From: Peromyscus leucopus | Taxonomy: Eukaryota; Chordata; Mammalia; Rodentia; Cricetidae | Reading direction: 5' to 3' | DNA length: 64,000 nucleotides | Assembly: GCF_004664715.2 (NCBI RefSeq) | Contig: NC_051086.1 | Location: forward strand, 69,116,486-69,180,485 | Part shown: one piece after another, positions 31,115 to 41,092 of the stretch | How the letters are laid out: each line of letters starts with the position of its first letter | Position numbering within the stretch: the stretch's first letter is position 1 | The notes under the pieces: generated by a model | Seen by the model: the letters and a program-made list of their open reading frames with translations, nothing else | Told to the model about the DNA's origin: nothing | Database searches by the model: none | Position numbers and translations under genes: made by a program

Positions 31115-32720
31115 ACAAACAAAAAAAAGGAATGAACTTCAGGCTCACACTATAGAAGACCATTGCTCTTCTTTTCCTTACCACGTTGTACATTTCCCAG
31201 TATTTGGTGTACAGTACTGCAGGGGCCTCTGTGTGAAAAAGATGAAATCTCCAAATCCTTACCAGTCTTCCTAGTAAGCACTGTGACCGAGCTCACACTC
31301 TTTTCCTCTGTGACTGCATCAGAAGTTCACTAAAGTACTTGATGTTTGGTTTTTATTTGCCCATTAATGAATAAGGAAATGGCCCATGAGTGGGTATTGG
31401 AAAAAAGTGTTGTCTTCCATGCTGGCTTCTCACTAGGAAGTTCACCTGAGCAATTTGCAAAAAAGGTTGGCCAGTTAGTTTCCAGAGGGGAGTGCGAGAA
31501 GCACCCGGGCCTGAATGATTCAGCGGTCAGCTCAGACGGGTATCCGGGTATCCGGGTATCCGAGAAGCAGTATCTCAGAGTGGAGAGATGGATGAAACAG
31601 GAGGCCTCGGAAAAGTTTCCTGCCCTTGTCCCGGGGTTTCCCAAGACGACCTCACATGTAGATGCTTCTGCCGTCCTCTGAAAGGGACATGTTTCAGGAC
31701 TCTTTCAAAAGCTGGAGCTCTGCGGGAAGCTGACTCAGTGCCCTCTGCACCTCCTCTTGTGCCGGCCATCCATGCCGTGTTAGAAACTTTCGGTAATCTA
31801 AGCCTATTTAGTCTGTTTTCTCCCCCTCTGTAAACACCCTTTTTCCATAGTTGCAAATGTCTCCACCATTATTTGTTTCAATTTGTAAATTGTGAGAAGG
31901 GCCAGAATAAACAGTGTTCTCACACACGCACACTCCTGCCCTACCAAAGATGACCTGCCAGAGATTCAGAAAGGGCCCTGACACTCCATCCCTTCTTTTC
32001 GAAGCCAGAATTACAAAAGCAGGGTCCTTGTCTTCTTGTCCTCTTTCTACTAAGGCAGGAAACGGATTTTCCCATCGCCACAGTGGTTGGTGATGCCAGG
32101 GCTTTCATTTCTTTGGAAATAAACAGTGGTTGTGTGGCCACAGACGAGTCCAGGCCCCACCAACAGCTGCAGTGACCATGTCTCGTTTATCCTTGAATTC
32201 CTAACTATTGGCTGCAGTTGGTGGGGGATCGAGTGAGCGTCTGACTGAATGCCATGTTGATGAAAGGTGTGACGGTTGGCAGCAAGCATGTGATGACCGA
32301 CCGTAGGCTTACCGTTGGATTCAGACCTCAGGGGAAGGTGACAAGGAAGCGATATGTGGAATTTTCCAGAACGAAGTCGGGAAGGATTATGCAAGAAAGA
32401 GTCATTTGACCTGAAACCTGACCGCAGGGTGAAAGTCTCTGCCCTCTCCTGGGTATCCTCCTCTGTGTGGGAGACCCTGTCCTACATAGGTGTGCCTGTG
32501 CTTAAAGCTAGCTGGAAGGCCACCCCCACCCCCACCAAGACCAAAATCTAGGCCATGTAGCTCTTGAATACTTAATGTCATGTCCTACATTTTGTGCCTT
32601 GTGGATGTCACTCAGGCCTCGGATATGTTGTCTCTGGCTACAGATTCAGTGTCTTTAGTCATAGTTAACCTTGTTCTTTTTATACCTCTGCTCCTCCCAT
32701 CCTTGGCTGCTTTCTATTTG
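31113..32720. other. Unique sequence with a short octanucleotide repeat
   Basis: No gene or repeat family recognised. CGGGTATC is repeated at 31537-31562. Overlapping short frames on both strands are uninformative. Confidence 0.5.
31537..31562. repeat. (CGGGTATC)3 short tandem repeat
   Basis: Three perfect 8-bp units and a partial fourth, each with one CpG. Confidence 0.95.
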
Positions 32721-32755
32721 TCATTCATTCATTCATTCATTCATTCATTCATCAT
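32721..32755. repeat. (ATTC)n microsatellite
   Basis: About eight TCAT/ATTC units. Confidence 0.97.
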
Positions 32756-33041
32756 TCTATTCAGACTTGGAAATGAATAAGATCCTTGCCTTTGAATAGT
32801 GACAGCTTCTATCTGTCTTTCCCATTCCCCCTCCCCTAGCCCCCGCCTGCCAATGTCCACCATTACCACAGTTTTTAGGTTTCCCTTTAGCAGATTCAGT
32901 GTAATTTTACTGTAGTGTTAGAAACATAGTATAAAATTTATTGTCTTAACTAGTTTAAATGTGAGCTACAATGGGGCATATGCACATTGTTAGGCAACCA
33001 ATCTCTAGAACTTTTTCATCCAGAAAAAATCGAAACTATAG

Positions 33042-33218
33042 GGCTGTGGGATGGATGAAGCCCTGAGTTCAGATCCCCAGCACCCATTTAAAAAGCTGCA
33101 TGTGGCAGTGGGCACCCATAATCCCAATGCTAGGATACAGAAACAGGGGAATCCCAGGAGCTCATTTGCTGGTCATTCTAGCCAATCAGTGAGACCCTAT
33201 CTCAAAAGATAAGAAGAC
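33042..33218 (+). mobile_element. Composite SINE inserted in L1
   Basis: 'ggatggatgaagccctgagttcagatccccagcaccc', 'catgtggcagtgggcacccataatcccaatgc' and 'cagtgagaccctatctc' are the composite pattern. L1 sequence continues on either side. Confidence 0.78.
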
Positions 33219-33827
33219 ACTCATCTTATACACTACATTCACAGACGCTCTCTATTGAACCATCGCCCCAACCTCCCACCCCCTGCAGCATCCACATTCT
33301 ACTTTATAGTTCTGTGGATGTAATTATAGATCCATGTGGAGTGACATCATAATACTTGCCCTTTTGTGACTGATTTATTTCACTTAGCATAATAACCTCC
33401 TTATTTCCCTCTTAGAGGGTTGAATGATATTCCATAGTGTGTCTACAGCACTTGGGCATAGGTGATTTCTGTATCTTGGCTACAGTGGGTAATGCTGCAG
33501 TGTGTGGGTGTGCAGTTATTCCTTGGAAACTCGTTTCAGTTCTTTTGGCTATCTGCTGGATTATATGGAAGTTCTATATTTTCTGATACTCTTTTTGATA
33601 GGATCTGTGCTGGATGTGTTTTACATTCTTAACAACAGTGCATAAGGGTTTCACTTTCTCTAATCCGCACAGATACTTTCTGTTTCCTGGATTTGCTTGT
33701 TTTTTGATGTTGGTGGGAAATGATATATCATTGTGGTTTTGATTTGTATTTCCCTAATAAATTAGTGTTTCTTTTCATATTCCCGTTGGCCATTTATTTA
33801 TATTCTTTGTGTAAGTATCTATTTGAG

Positions 33828-33968
33828 TCTTTTTGTTTTTGTTTTGTTTTGAGACAGAGGCTCGTGTAGTCCAGGCTGACCTTGAACTTGCTGTGTAGTT
33901 GAGACTCCTACTGGCTCTTCCTGCCATCACTTCCCTAGAGCCGGGATTGTAGGAGTGCACCCCACACC
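33828..33968 (-). mobile_element. B1 SINE, reversed, inserted in L1
   Basis: A T/G tail, 'tgagacagaggctcgtgtag', 'ccaggctgaccttgaacttg', 'ccgggattgtaggagtgcac'. The L1 'tttgagtctttttg' is broken before it and 'ttgcttgctttttaatag' resumes after it. Confidence 0.82.
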
Positions 33969-34390
33969 CAATTCCATTGGCATCGTTTGCTTGCTTTTTA
34001 ATAGTTGTTTGGGAGTGGACTGTGTTGTTAAAATGTCTCTCTCACTCCCGTCAGCCACAGGGGGCTTGCGAGTGTCTGCTCCCATCCTGACAGCTTGGGT
34101 CTCACTCTTCCTTCCTTGGCTGCGCGGCCTTTGAGTGTCTTGTGATCCCACTTGTCTGCTTTGCTTCTGTCACCCATGCTTTTGATGTCGCAGTTCAGAA
34201 AACCTCGCAAATCTAGTGACATCAGCGTCTCTTCTGGGGGTTTCTAGTTGCTCTGCTCTTTCAGATTTGCTGTGGAGGTTTCCTCCATTTTAAGATGGTT
34301 TTGTGCTGATGCAGGCTAAACATCAAACTTTTCTGTGTCGGCAGCCAGTTTTACCCTCACCGTTGGGGGAAGAGATCCTCTTCAGGTTAT

Positions 34391-34835
34391 TTTTTAAAGA
34401 AAACTAAAATATCTTTGTTTTCTATAGAAAATTACTATAAATATCCTGGTGTATAAAGAGGCAACTGATGAATGTGTGACCAAAAATACAAGGAGACAGA
34501 ATTAATAGTCTTTTTGACAGTTGGGAACAAAACACGAAGCCTTCCTCATTCAACATTGTAAGTTGTTGGTTGCGTTTGTTTCCGTTTATGCCTAGAGCAC
34601 TGGACTTGCAGCATTTGGGAAGCTCCTGTTAGTGTGAAAAGGTCTGTTTGTACAGATGTGACCCTGTCTCGGATGGCTTCCGACAGAACCCTCGACTGGG
34701 TAGTATCAGCTCTTTGTCACCTGTGGCTTCTCTCACGGTTTGTTTCTGAGCTGTGGTCTAGCATTCTGATGACATGCCCTGGCTTTGTGTTGTTTACTGT
34801 CACCCCCCCCCCTTTACAGCCTGTTGAGCATCTTC
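34391..34835. other. Unassigned sequence between L1-like pieces
   Basis: No clear repeat match. A C-run lies at 34803-34812. Confidence 0.4.
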
Positions 34836-35095
34836 AGTTCTTGAGTTTATAATTTTCATCAAATTTTACATTCTTGGGGCCTTTTTTTCAAATATTTGTC
34901 ATTTCTAACACTTTTCCAAGAGTCCGCTCTCATGCTTTCACCTATTGGTACCACCTCCAGGTCTTCCGTTCCTCTTGTTTGTGTTTATTGTGAGCTGGTT
35001 TTATGTCTCTGGACTTGCATTGGCATGTGTCTGTTATGGCAGCTTTATGTCTGTAGGTATCTACAATGCTTAATTGGTTCTTGACTCTATACAGT
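34836..35095 (-). mobile_element. Possible ancient L1 fragment
   Basis: 'ttgagtttataattttcatcaaattttacattc' and 'tttcaaatatttgtcatttc' resemble an old L1 region. The rest is too worn to confirm. Confidence 0.4.
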
Positions 35096-35189
35096 GAACT
35101 TTTTACTTTGTAAGAATATATATTTCCTATTTCCTGTCTTCATGTGTTCTTGTAAATCTCCGGACATGTATTAAATACTATTAGAACCC

Positions 35190-35310
35190 CATTCTATGAA
35201 AATCATATATCAGACATAATGAAAATCCTGTAGCAGACATTATATATAATGGTGAAAAATTGAATGTTTTCTCTATAATCAGAAATGATGCTAGCATACT
35301 ATAATATCAC
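35190..35310 (+). mobile_element. Ancient L1 ORF2-region fragment, part 1
   Basis: 'cattatatataatggtgaaaaattgaatg' and 'ctataatcagaaatgatgc' followed by 'atcaccactt' match a familiar stretch of L1 ORF2, plus orientation. There are in-frame losses, so it is not coding. Confidence 0.75.
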
Positions 35311-35320
35311 CACTTTCTTT

Positions 35321-35508
35321 TTTTTTTTTTTTCATTTTTTTTTCATTTTTTTTTCATTTTTTTTTTTTCAAGACAGGGTTTCTCTGTGTAGCTTTGCGCC
35401 TTTCCTGGGACTCACTTGGTAGCCCAGGCTGGCCTCGAACTCACAGAGATCCGCCTGCCTCTGCCTCCCGAGTACTGGGATTAAAGGCGTGCGCCACCAC
35501 CGCCCGGC
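35321..35508 (-). mobile_element. B1 SINE, reversed, full length, exact target duplication
   Basis: A long T tail with interspersed 'tca', 'caagacagggtttctctg', cricetid-type 'gctttgcgcctttcctggga', ending 'gccaccaccgcccggc'. 'cactttctttttt' occurs at 35311 and again at 35509, so this copy inserted into the L1. Confidence 0.96.
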
Positions 35509-35527
35509 CACTTTCTTTTTTTTAAGT

Positions 35528-35746
35528 TTTAAAAATATTTGTTTTTATGGGTTTCGGAGTTTTGCCATCATGTACATCTCTATCCCATATAAGTGCTTGG
35601 TGTCCACAGAGGCCAGGAGAGGGTATCGGATCTCTGAAATTAGAGTTACAGACCATTGTGAGCTGTCATGTGGGTGCCAGAAATCAATCCTTGGTCCTCT
35701 GGAAAAGCAGCCAGTGCTCCTAACCACGGAGCCTTTTATCCAGTCC
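35528..35746 (-). mobile_element. B3-type SINE, reversed, inserted in L1
   Basis: 'gtgtccacagaggccaggaga', 'tgtgagctgtcatgtgggtg', 'cagaaatcaatccttggtcc' and 'cagccagtgctcctaaccac' are in the reversed order. Confidence 0.92.
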
Positions 35747-35895
35747 CATTCTCACCATTTCTAATCAGTCATGTGCTGGAGGTTCCAGTCAGTTCTGTGA
35801 GGGGAGGCAAAAACATTACAATTTGCAGAGGAGAAGCAAAGCTGTTTTCATAAACAGATAACAGTTTTACGTATGTAGAAGATCTTATGGAACGT
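35747..35895 (+). mobile_element. Ancient L1 ORF2-region fragment, part 2
   Basis: 'tctcaccatttctaatcagtcatgtgctggaggttccagtcag' in L1 form, and 'gtagaagatcttatggaa', continue the ORF2 stretch that stops at 35310. Confidence 0.75.
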
Positions 35896-35904
35896 ATACT
35901 TCAG

Positions 35905-35996
35905 TAAGTTTTCCAGACTGGCCTCAAACTGATGCTTCTCCTCTTATCTTCTTGAGTGGCTGGGATTACAGGTGTCCACCATCACAGCCTGCTGTG
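35905..35996 (-). mobile_element. B1/PB1-type SINE, reversed, partial
   Basis: 'ccagactggcctcaaactga', 'tcttgagtggctgggatta' and 'caggtgtccaccatcacagcc'. Confidence 0.8.
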
Positions 35997-36009
35997 GGAG
36001 TGAAGCTCT

Positions 36010-36188
36010 CACACAAACCACAGCATAGATGCACTTGTGAAGGTGATCACAAAGGGCTCCATGTTATATGGTTCCATCTTTTTGAAATGTATCAAATATG
36101 AAGTCTGTAGAGATAGAAAAAATGATTGCCTACAGCTAGGAGTATAGGGAGATGAGGAGGTGTCTGCCAACTAAGAGGTCCAGAGTTC
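36010..36188 (+). mobile_element. Ancient L1 3'UTR fragment, part 1
   Basis: 'aaaccacagcatagatgcactt', 'gtgatcacaaagggctccat', 'atggttccatctttttgaaatg' and 'gattgcctacagctaggag' belong to an old L1 3' end. The element is split by the 380-bp insertion. Confidence 0.75.
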
Positions 36189-36568
36189 TGTAGGCAGGAT
36201 GTTTCTCTCCTGCCTGCCTGTTCCCAAATTCCCGGCAGCCATTTCCGAAATAATTGACTCTGAGGCTTAATATTACTTATAAATTATTGGCCAGTAGCTC
36301 GGGCTTATTACTGACTAGCTCTTACACTTAAATTAACCCATAATTCTTATCTGTGTTTAGCCACATGGCTTGGTACCTTTTCTCAGTGCAGCATTATCTC
36401 ACTTCCTCTGCCTCTGGTGGCAACTCTTTGACTCTGCACTTCCCCTTCCCAGCATTCTTAGTTTGGTTGCCCCGCCTACACTTCCTGCCTCACCACTGGC
36501 CAATCAGTATTTTATTAAACCAGTTCGAGTGACAAATCTTTACAGTGTACAAGAGCATTCTCCCACAT
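36189..36568. mobile_element. Rodent LTR-like element, 380 bp, flanked by AGAGTTC
   Basis: It runs from 'tgtaggcaggatg' to 'gcattctcccaca' and includes 'ttacttataaattattgg', 'gggcttattactgactagc', 'ttaacccataattctta', 'gccacatggcttggtacc' and 'ctggccaatcag', which I recognise as an abundant rodent LTR-class repeat. AGAGTTC occurs at 36182-36188 and 36569-36575. Orientation and family name are not settled by eye. Confidence 0.78.
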
Positions 36569-36575
36569 AGAGTTC

Positions 36576-36680
36576 TTTAGAGTACTCAGAGCTAGGTTGT
36601 GGCAATGTTTGCTCAATTCTAAAAAAAAAAAAGAAAAAAGAAAAAAAAAATTCTAAAGCACCATTGAATTACATCTTTTA
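36576..36680 (+). mobile_element. Ancient L1 3'UTR fragment, part 2, with A-rich insert
   Basis: 'caatgtttgctcaattct' continues after an A-rich tract (36621-36650) as 'ttctaaagcaccattgaattacatc', the end of an old L1 3'UTR. Confidence 0.6.
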
Positions 36681-36683
36681 CAT

Positions 36684-36884
36684 CAGTGGCTCTCAACCTT
36701 CCTAATGCTGTGACCCTTTAATATAGTTCCTCATGTGTGATGACCCCCAACCATAAAGTTATTTCGTTGATCCCTCATAACTGTAATTTTGCTACTGTTA
36801 TGAATCGGAATGTAAATATCTGATATGCAGGCTATCTGATGTGTGACCCCAAGGGGGTTACGACCCACGGGTTGAGAACCACTG
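36684..36884 (+). mobile_element. hAT-type DNA transposon remnant (URR1-like)
   Basis: The ends are inverted repeats, 'cagtggctctcaacc' and 'ggttgagaaccactg'. Inside are 'ctaatgctgtgaccctttaa', 'gtaattttgctactgttatg' and 'aatatctgatatgcagg', the non-autonomous rodent hAT-Charlie pattern. The 8-bp flanks agree at only 5 of 8 positions. No transposase is encoded. Confidence 0.92.
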
Positions 36885-37529
36885 TATTTAATAGCTAAAG
36901 CATACGGTAGGTGAATTCTCTCTCGGTGAGTCTGGGATTCTAAAGGTGACACAGCTAATCAAATAAATGCTCTTGCTGGTTTCTTCACTGGTCCCCTCTG
37001 TCACCTTCCCTTTCTGTGCATGGACATGAGTGGGTAAGGGCTTCCGGCCCCTTTCGGCTGGGTTCTTTTGCAGACTGAATCTGCATAGGCTGTAGCAGCC
37101 GAGACGTCCACAGACAGCTTTGTTTCTGCAGTGAGTGTCTTCCCTGGAGCTTTAGCAGGGGTTATTCTTAGGAAAAAACACTTCTAATTTTGATGTGGCC
37201 GGTGTCTGTTTATTAGTTTCCGTCACTGCTATTAGGAGAAGCATATGTTACATTCAGTCCTAAGTCTGGAGCACACAGAGTTGTTCAGTCCATCCTGGTG
37301 TAGACCACAAACCATGCTTAAAGTAGTGGCCCAGCCATCAGGCCTCCGTGGTGAGGTGGCATTTGTCCCTTCTGCCTGAGTTCTGAAGAAGAAAGAGAGA
37401 ACCAGGCAGGTCACCGCAAGCCAAGTTGGGCTTGGCTGTTCCAGCTTCCTGGATAGTTGTGGTGGGGCAAGCACCCCTAAGCCTCCTTTGGCTCACATTC
37501 ACCCCACCCCACCCCCCGTCGCCGCGCGC
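36885..37529. other. Unique sequence
   Basis: No recognised repeat or gene. C-rich just before 37520. Confidence 0.5.
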
Positions 37530-37556
37530 ACACACACACACTCACACTCACACATA
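37528..37556. repeat. (CA)n microsatellite, impure
   Basis: CA units are interrupted by CTCA. Confidence 0.9.
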
Positions 37557-37960
37557 CCAACTATTTAGCTTGGCTCCAGAGCTGAGTACTTTCCTTTAGT
37601 GAAATGTTCATCTTTCTGTTAATTCACTCTCTGCTGTCAGCAGAACTCCAGAAACACTGTGGTTTAACAAAGAGTACATTGTGAAAGACCTCGGAACCTT
37701 TAAGGTACAAGCCCCCTGCTTTGCACATTGGACTTCCTGGTCAAGTTAAGGTAAAGCTGAGGTTGATGCCGTTACTTCTGGCTGTCCTGCCGCTTTGCAT
37801 CCCCACTGCAAAGTGAATCTCACCCATGCATTGTATTTTAATGTACTACTGAGAATCAGGCCGGGGGACATGCACATGCTAACACGCACCCTCCCACTTC
37901 GAGTAGTGCCTCCAGACCCTCTACACAAAAAACGCTACACACTGCATTAAGAAGCAGAAT
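37557..37960. other. Unique sequence
   Basis: No recognised repeat or gene. Confidence 0.45.
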
Positions 37961-37964
37961 TAGG

Positions 37965-38128
37965 GATGTGGTGGTGCTTGCTTAGTTCACAGGAAGCACT
38001 AAATTGAATGCCCAGCACCACATGAAAGCAAGTGTGGTAGCATAAGCCTGTAATTCTAGCACCTGGGAGGTGGAGACAAGAGAGTCAGAAGGTCAAGGTC
38101 ACAACTACATAGTGAGTTCAAGCCTTGT
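37965..38128 (+). mobile_element. B4 SINE
   Basis: ID-like head 'ggtggtgcttgcttagttcac' with 'aatgcccagcaccacatg', then B1-like 'gtgtggtagcataagcctgtaattc' and 'actacatagtgagttcaagcc'. Confidence 0.8.
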
Positions 38129-38719
38129 CCAGGGTTGGGGGATGAGCATTCTCCAGCCACTTGCAAGTCTCCCTGAAGAGAAGGTCGGCCAGTAGCACCT
38201 CCCAAAGGTTCCTTAAGCCAAGGGCTCTGGGGCACCCCTGCCTAGTTATCAGATTTGTCTCTGGAAGGGAATGTGAGGTTGTTAACTTGTCTTTGCTGCA
38301 GCCCAGCTCTGCCACTCCGAGGTTTGTGTCCTTGGTGATTAACTTTCCAGGTCTTTGAGACGGGAAGGACCGCTGGTGCCTTGGGAAGTGCTTGTGTGGA
38401 TTTAATGAAATAATGGACAGAAAAGCTGCTTGTTACTTGAACTGGAAGGCTCATTCCCATGGACAGATGGAGACTGTTGTGGAAGTGTGTGCCCGGCCAG
38501 AGACGACACATACCCCTCCCAAGTATACTTCACAACAGATGAATTCTTAAACGGGCTGCACAGAGTGAAGGGGTCTGCCATACTCATTCATGTGGGCATC
38601 AGAGATGGAGCGAAAGCTGAAGTTTTTCTTAGCACTCCCAACTCATTTGCTTATTTGATTTCTATACTATCTCAGCTTTTTAAATAAGTATTAAAGACCA
38701 AGTAACCAAAAGAAAAAAT
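38129..38719. other. Unique sequence
   Basis: No recognised repeat or gene. Short frames overlap on both strands. Confidence 0.45.
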
Positions 38720-38834
38720 TAGACACATAATAGTATAGAGTGAAAACCATCGTCACCTCCCCAGTCCATATCTTATCCCTGTTAGCTTTTTCTCCACATT
38801 AAAAGGACGTCTTAGTGTGGCTCCTCAATCGTTT

Positions 38835-38990
38835 TGTTTTGTTTTGTTGTTTTGTTTTTGAGGCAGGGCTTCACACTAGCTCAGGCCGGTGTGGCATTCA
38901 CTCTGTAGCCCAGGCCAGCTTCAAATACCTGGTGATCCTCTTACCTCAGCACCCTGAGTGTTGGGAGTTTGGGCATGAACCACACACTTG
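38835..38990 (-). mobile_element. B1-type SINE, reversed, inserted in L1
   Basis: A TTTTG tail, 'ttgaggcagggcttcacact', 'gtagcccaggccagcttcaa' and 'cctgagtgttggga' give a diverged reversed B1. Confidence 0.78.
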
Positions 38991-39392
38991 GGAACACCAC
39001 TTCATATGGACATATATCTTGACATTTTTTCCTTTCCTTGGTATTTATAGTTTTCCTTCTTATTTTCAGAGGTACGGTGGTTTTTCTAAGTAGCACCTCT
39101 TGTTGGATGCACAGATAGTGCTCAGTCTTTCATTTTTTAGAAATAGTGCTAATGGGTGGCATTATACCCATATTTCATCAAATACATCATTATTCAAGTC
39201 TGAGTATTTGTTATTTTATAACAATGCACATAGATACATCTAGACAGCTCTATAATTTGGTCCTTGAAGCAGAATTCACAAGTCAAAAGATATGTGACCA
39301 CAAAATATTTTTTGTAATTTCACATGACATCATCAGTTTTCCATCTGGTACTTTATGTTAGCTACACTAATTTATACTCTGGACAATAGACT

Positions 39393-39427
39393 GTGACGTT
39401 CTAACCACCGAGCCATCCTCCAGCCCC
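39393..39427 (-). mobile_element. B2/B3-type SINE head scrap
   Basis: 'gacgttctaaccaccgagcc' and 'atcctccagcccc' are the reversed 5' head of a tRNA-derived SINE. The rest is absent. Confidence 0.65.
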
Positions 39428-39749
39428 TGCCCTTTTTCCTGTGGGTTATTAGTCTTTTGTTGATTTGAAGGCATTTTCTTTAATTGAGCAAATTGGCTCT
39501 TAATTTGCTCTACATGTTTACATTCATTCAAGTTGTTCAGGATCCTAGAGCATATTTGTAAGATTTTTGCCACACAACATTTTAAAATTTTGTCTTTAAC
39601 ATTTCAGTAACTTTAATAGTTTCTGGAGTTTGCATCATATTTGGAATGGCTTTCTCCATTTCCCTCTGGTTTGATCGTTTTCATGGTACCCCTTCACTTC
39701 TGTCCCCCAGCTCTTCCTTTGTACAAGAACGTTACACATGTAGATGGCT

Positions 39750-39750
<1 letters not shown>

Positions 39751-39792
<42 letters not shown>
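39751..39792. repeat. (CA)n microsatellite
   Basis: About 20 CA units. The frames that read through it give Thr-His repeats and are artefacts. Confidence 0.98.
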
Positions 39793-40332
39793 ATGCCTCT
39801 TCAGTTTCTGTTCATGGCTTATAAGATCTCATGTCAGTATATGAGAAAGGACTTTTGACATCTAAAGCATTACTTGGGACCATTTTTTTTTAGTGAACAA
39901 ATTCACACTTGATTTTTTTATTTCTTGCCATAATGGATCTCAGGTTTGAAGTAACATTTGTCTCTAGAAAAAAAGCAAATCTCACAAATGTGAAATCTCA
40001 TGATTTTCATAGGACCACCTTAACAGTAAGAGGGTTTCCTGAGCCTTGGGTGGAGCTGGAGAATGAGGAGCAGCTGAGGCTCTAGAGGCTTTCCCTGAGA
40101 GCTGGACTTTCTTCGGAGTTGGATGAGGTCATGAAAAGTAGGCGGGCCATTTGGAAACTATTCAGGATCAGCCCAGTTTGTTTTTATCTTGCTGACAGAG
40201 ATCAAAGGCAGAATCTTGGGAAGTTGGTTACTCTTCGATGGGACTTCCTGTGTCAACGAGGGAACATTCTCCAGCATGACCTGTGGAGATTTCAAAACTG
40301 ACTTGAACACCCAACCTAAAGAAGTTGCATTT
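39793..40332. other. Unique sequence
   Basis: No recognised repeat or gene. Confidence 0.45.
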
Positions 40333-40472
40333 GGGCTGGGCAGTGGTGGTGCACACCTTCAATCCCAGCACTTGGGAGGCAGAGGCAGGTGGATCTCTGT
40401 GAGTTTGAGGCCAACCTGGTCTACAGAGCACGATCTAGGACAGCCAGGGCTACACAGAGAAACCCTGTCTTT
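40333..40472 (+). mobile_element. B1 SINE, forward, near full length
   Basis: 'gggctgggcagtggtggtg' to 'acacagagaaaccctgtct'. The middle reads 'ctaggacagccagggctac', the house-mouse-like variant. A G-rich run (to about 40496) replaces the A-tail. Confidence 0.95.
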
Positions 40473-40539
40473 CGGGAGCGAGGTGGGGGGGGGGAGGTGG
40501 CAATTAGATTAGTTCTTGTAAATCAATAATGTACGGGAA

Positions 40540-40640
40540 GGATGGCCGTGGTGGGATGTCCCCATCATCCCAGAACTTACAGGGTTGAAGCAGAAAGATC
40601 ACAAGCCAACCTGAGCTACATAGGAAGATGCTGTTTTGAG
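40540..40640 (+). mobile_element. Diverged B1/B4-like SINE
   Basis: 'ggatggccgtggtgggatgtccccatcatccc', 'gatcacaagccaacctgag' and 'ctacataggaagatg'. Confidence 0.65.
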
Positions 40641-40889
40641 AAACACAAACATAAAACAATTAACTAGAGAAGGATATTGTGGATCAGGCAGAAGTCTCTC
40701 AGATCTCACTTTGGGAGCATTATTCAGATCTATCACAGATCTATGAGTTATTCAAATTATATAATATCTATCTACCAAAAATGTGCATTTTAAGCATTTT
40801 AGCTGAATTAAAAAATTTGTATAACTAACTCTGAAATTGAATACATTCCAGTGAGAGGAAATGCATGTGGCTTTTGCCTTCCCTCACTC

Positions 40890-41092
40890 CCCTCTTTTTA
40901 AGGAAGGGTCTCAGACTCACTGTGTGACTGAGGATAACCTTGAATTTCTCACCCACCTGCCTCCAGCTTGAAAGCACTGGAATTACAGACCAGTGCCACC
41001 ATGCCCTGTTGTATGTGACGTGGATGATTGGACCCGGTGCCCTGTGCATACTTGGTACACACCCTACCAACCGAGCTACAGCCAACCATCTT
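40890..41092 (-). mobile_element. B4 SINE, reversed
   Basis: Reversed B1-like part ('aagggtctcagactcactg', 'gcactggaattacagacc') followed by the reversed ID-like head ('gtgccctgtgcatacttgg', 'ctaccaaccgagctacagc'). Confidence 0.8.

Larger units (their letters stand above)
32925..34390 (-). mobile_element. Ancient L1 (L1MA-like), reversed, about 1.1 kb net
   Basis: A chain of reversed old-L1 landmarks in order: 'ctctagaactttttcatcc' (33003), 'catccacattctactt' (33290), 'cttttgtgactgatttatttc' (33361), 'cacttagcataat' (33381), 'tgaatgatattccat' (33422), 'aatgctgcagtg' (33490), 'ttgtggttttgatttg' (33732), 'cccacttgtctgctttgcttctgt' (34148) and 'cagccagttttaccctcacc' (34341). It is interrupted by a composite SINE (33042-33218) and a B1 (33828-33968). 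No open reading frame survives. Confidence 0.88.
38720..39740 (-). mobile_element. Ancient L1 (L1M-like), reversed, about 0.8 kb net
   Basis: Landmarks of a very old L1 3' region: 'gctttttctccacatt' (38784), 'gcacatagatacatcta' (39226), 'agtcaaaagatatgtgacc' (39283), 'cactaatttatactctgg' (39364), 'gggttattagtcttttgttgattt' (39444) and 'gcatcatatttggaatggctttc' (39631). It is interrupted by a B1 at 38835 and a B2/B3 scrap at 39393. Confidence 0.72.

Noticed and set aside
35190..35895. Reverse transcriptase gene
   Set aside because: It is a decayed L1 ORF2 fragment interrupted by SINEs, with no intact reading frame.
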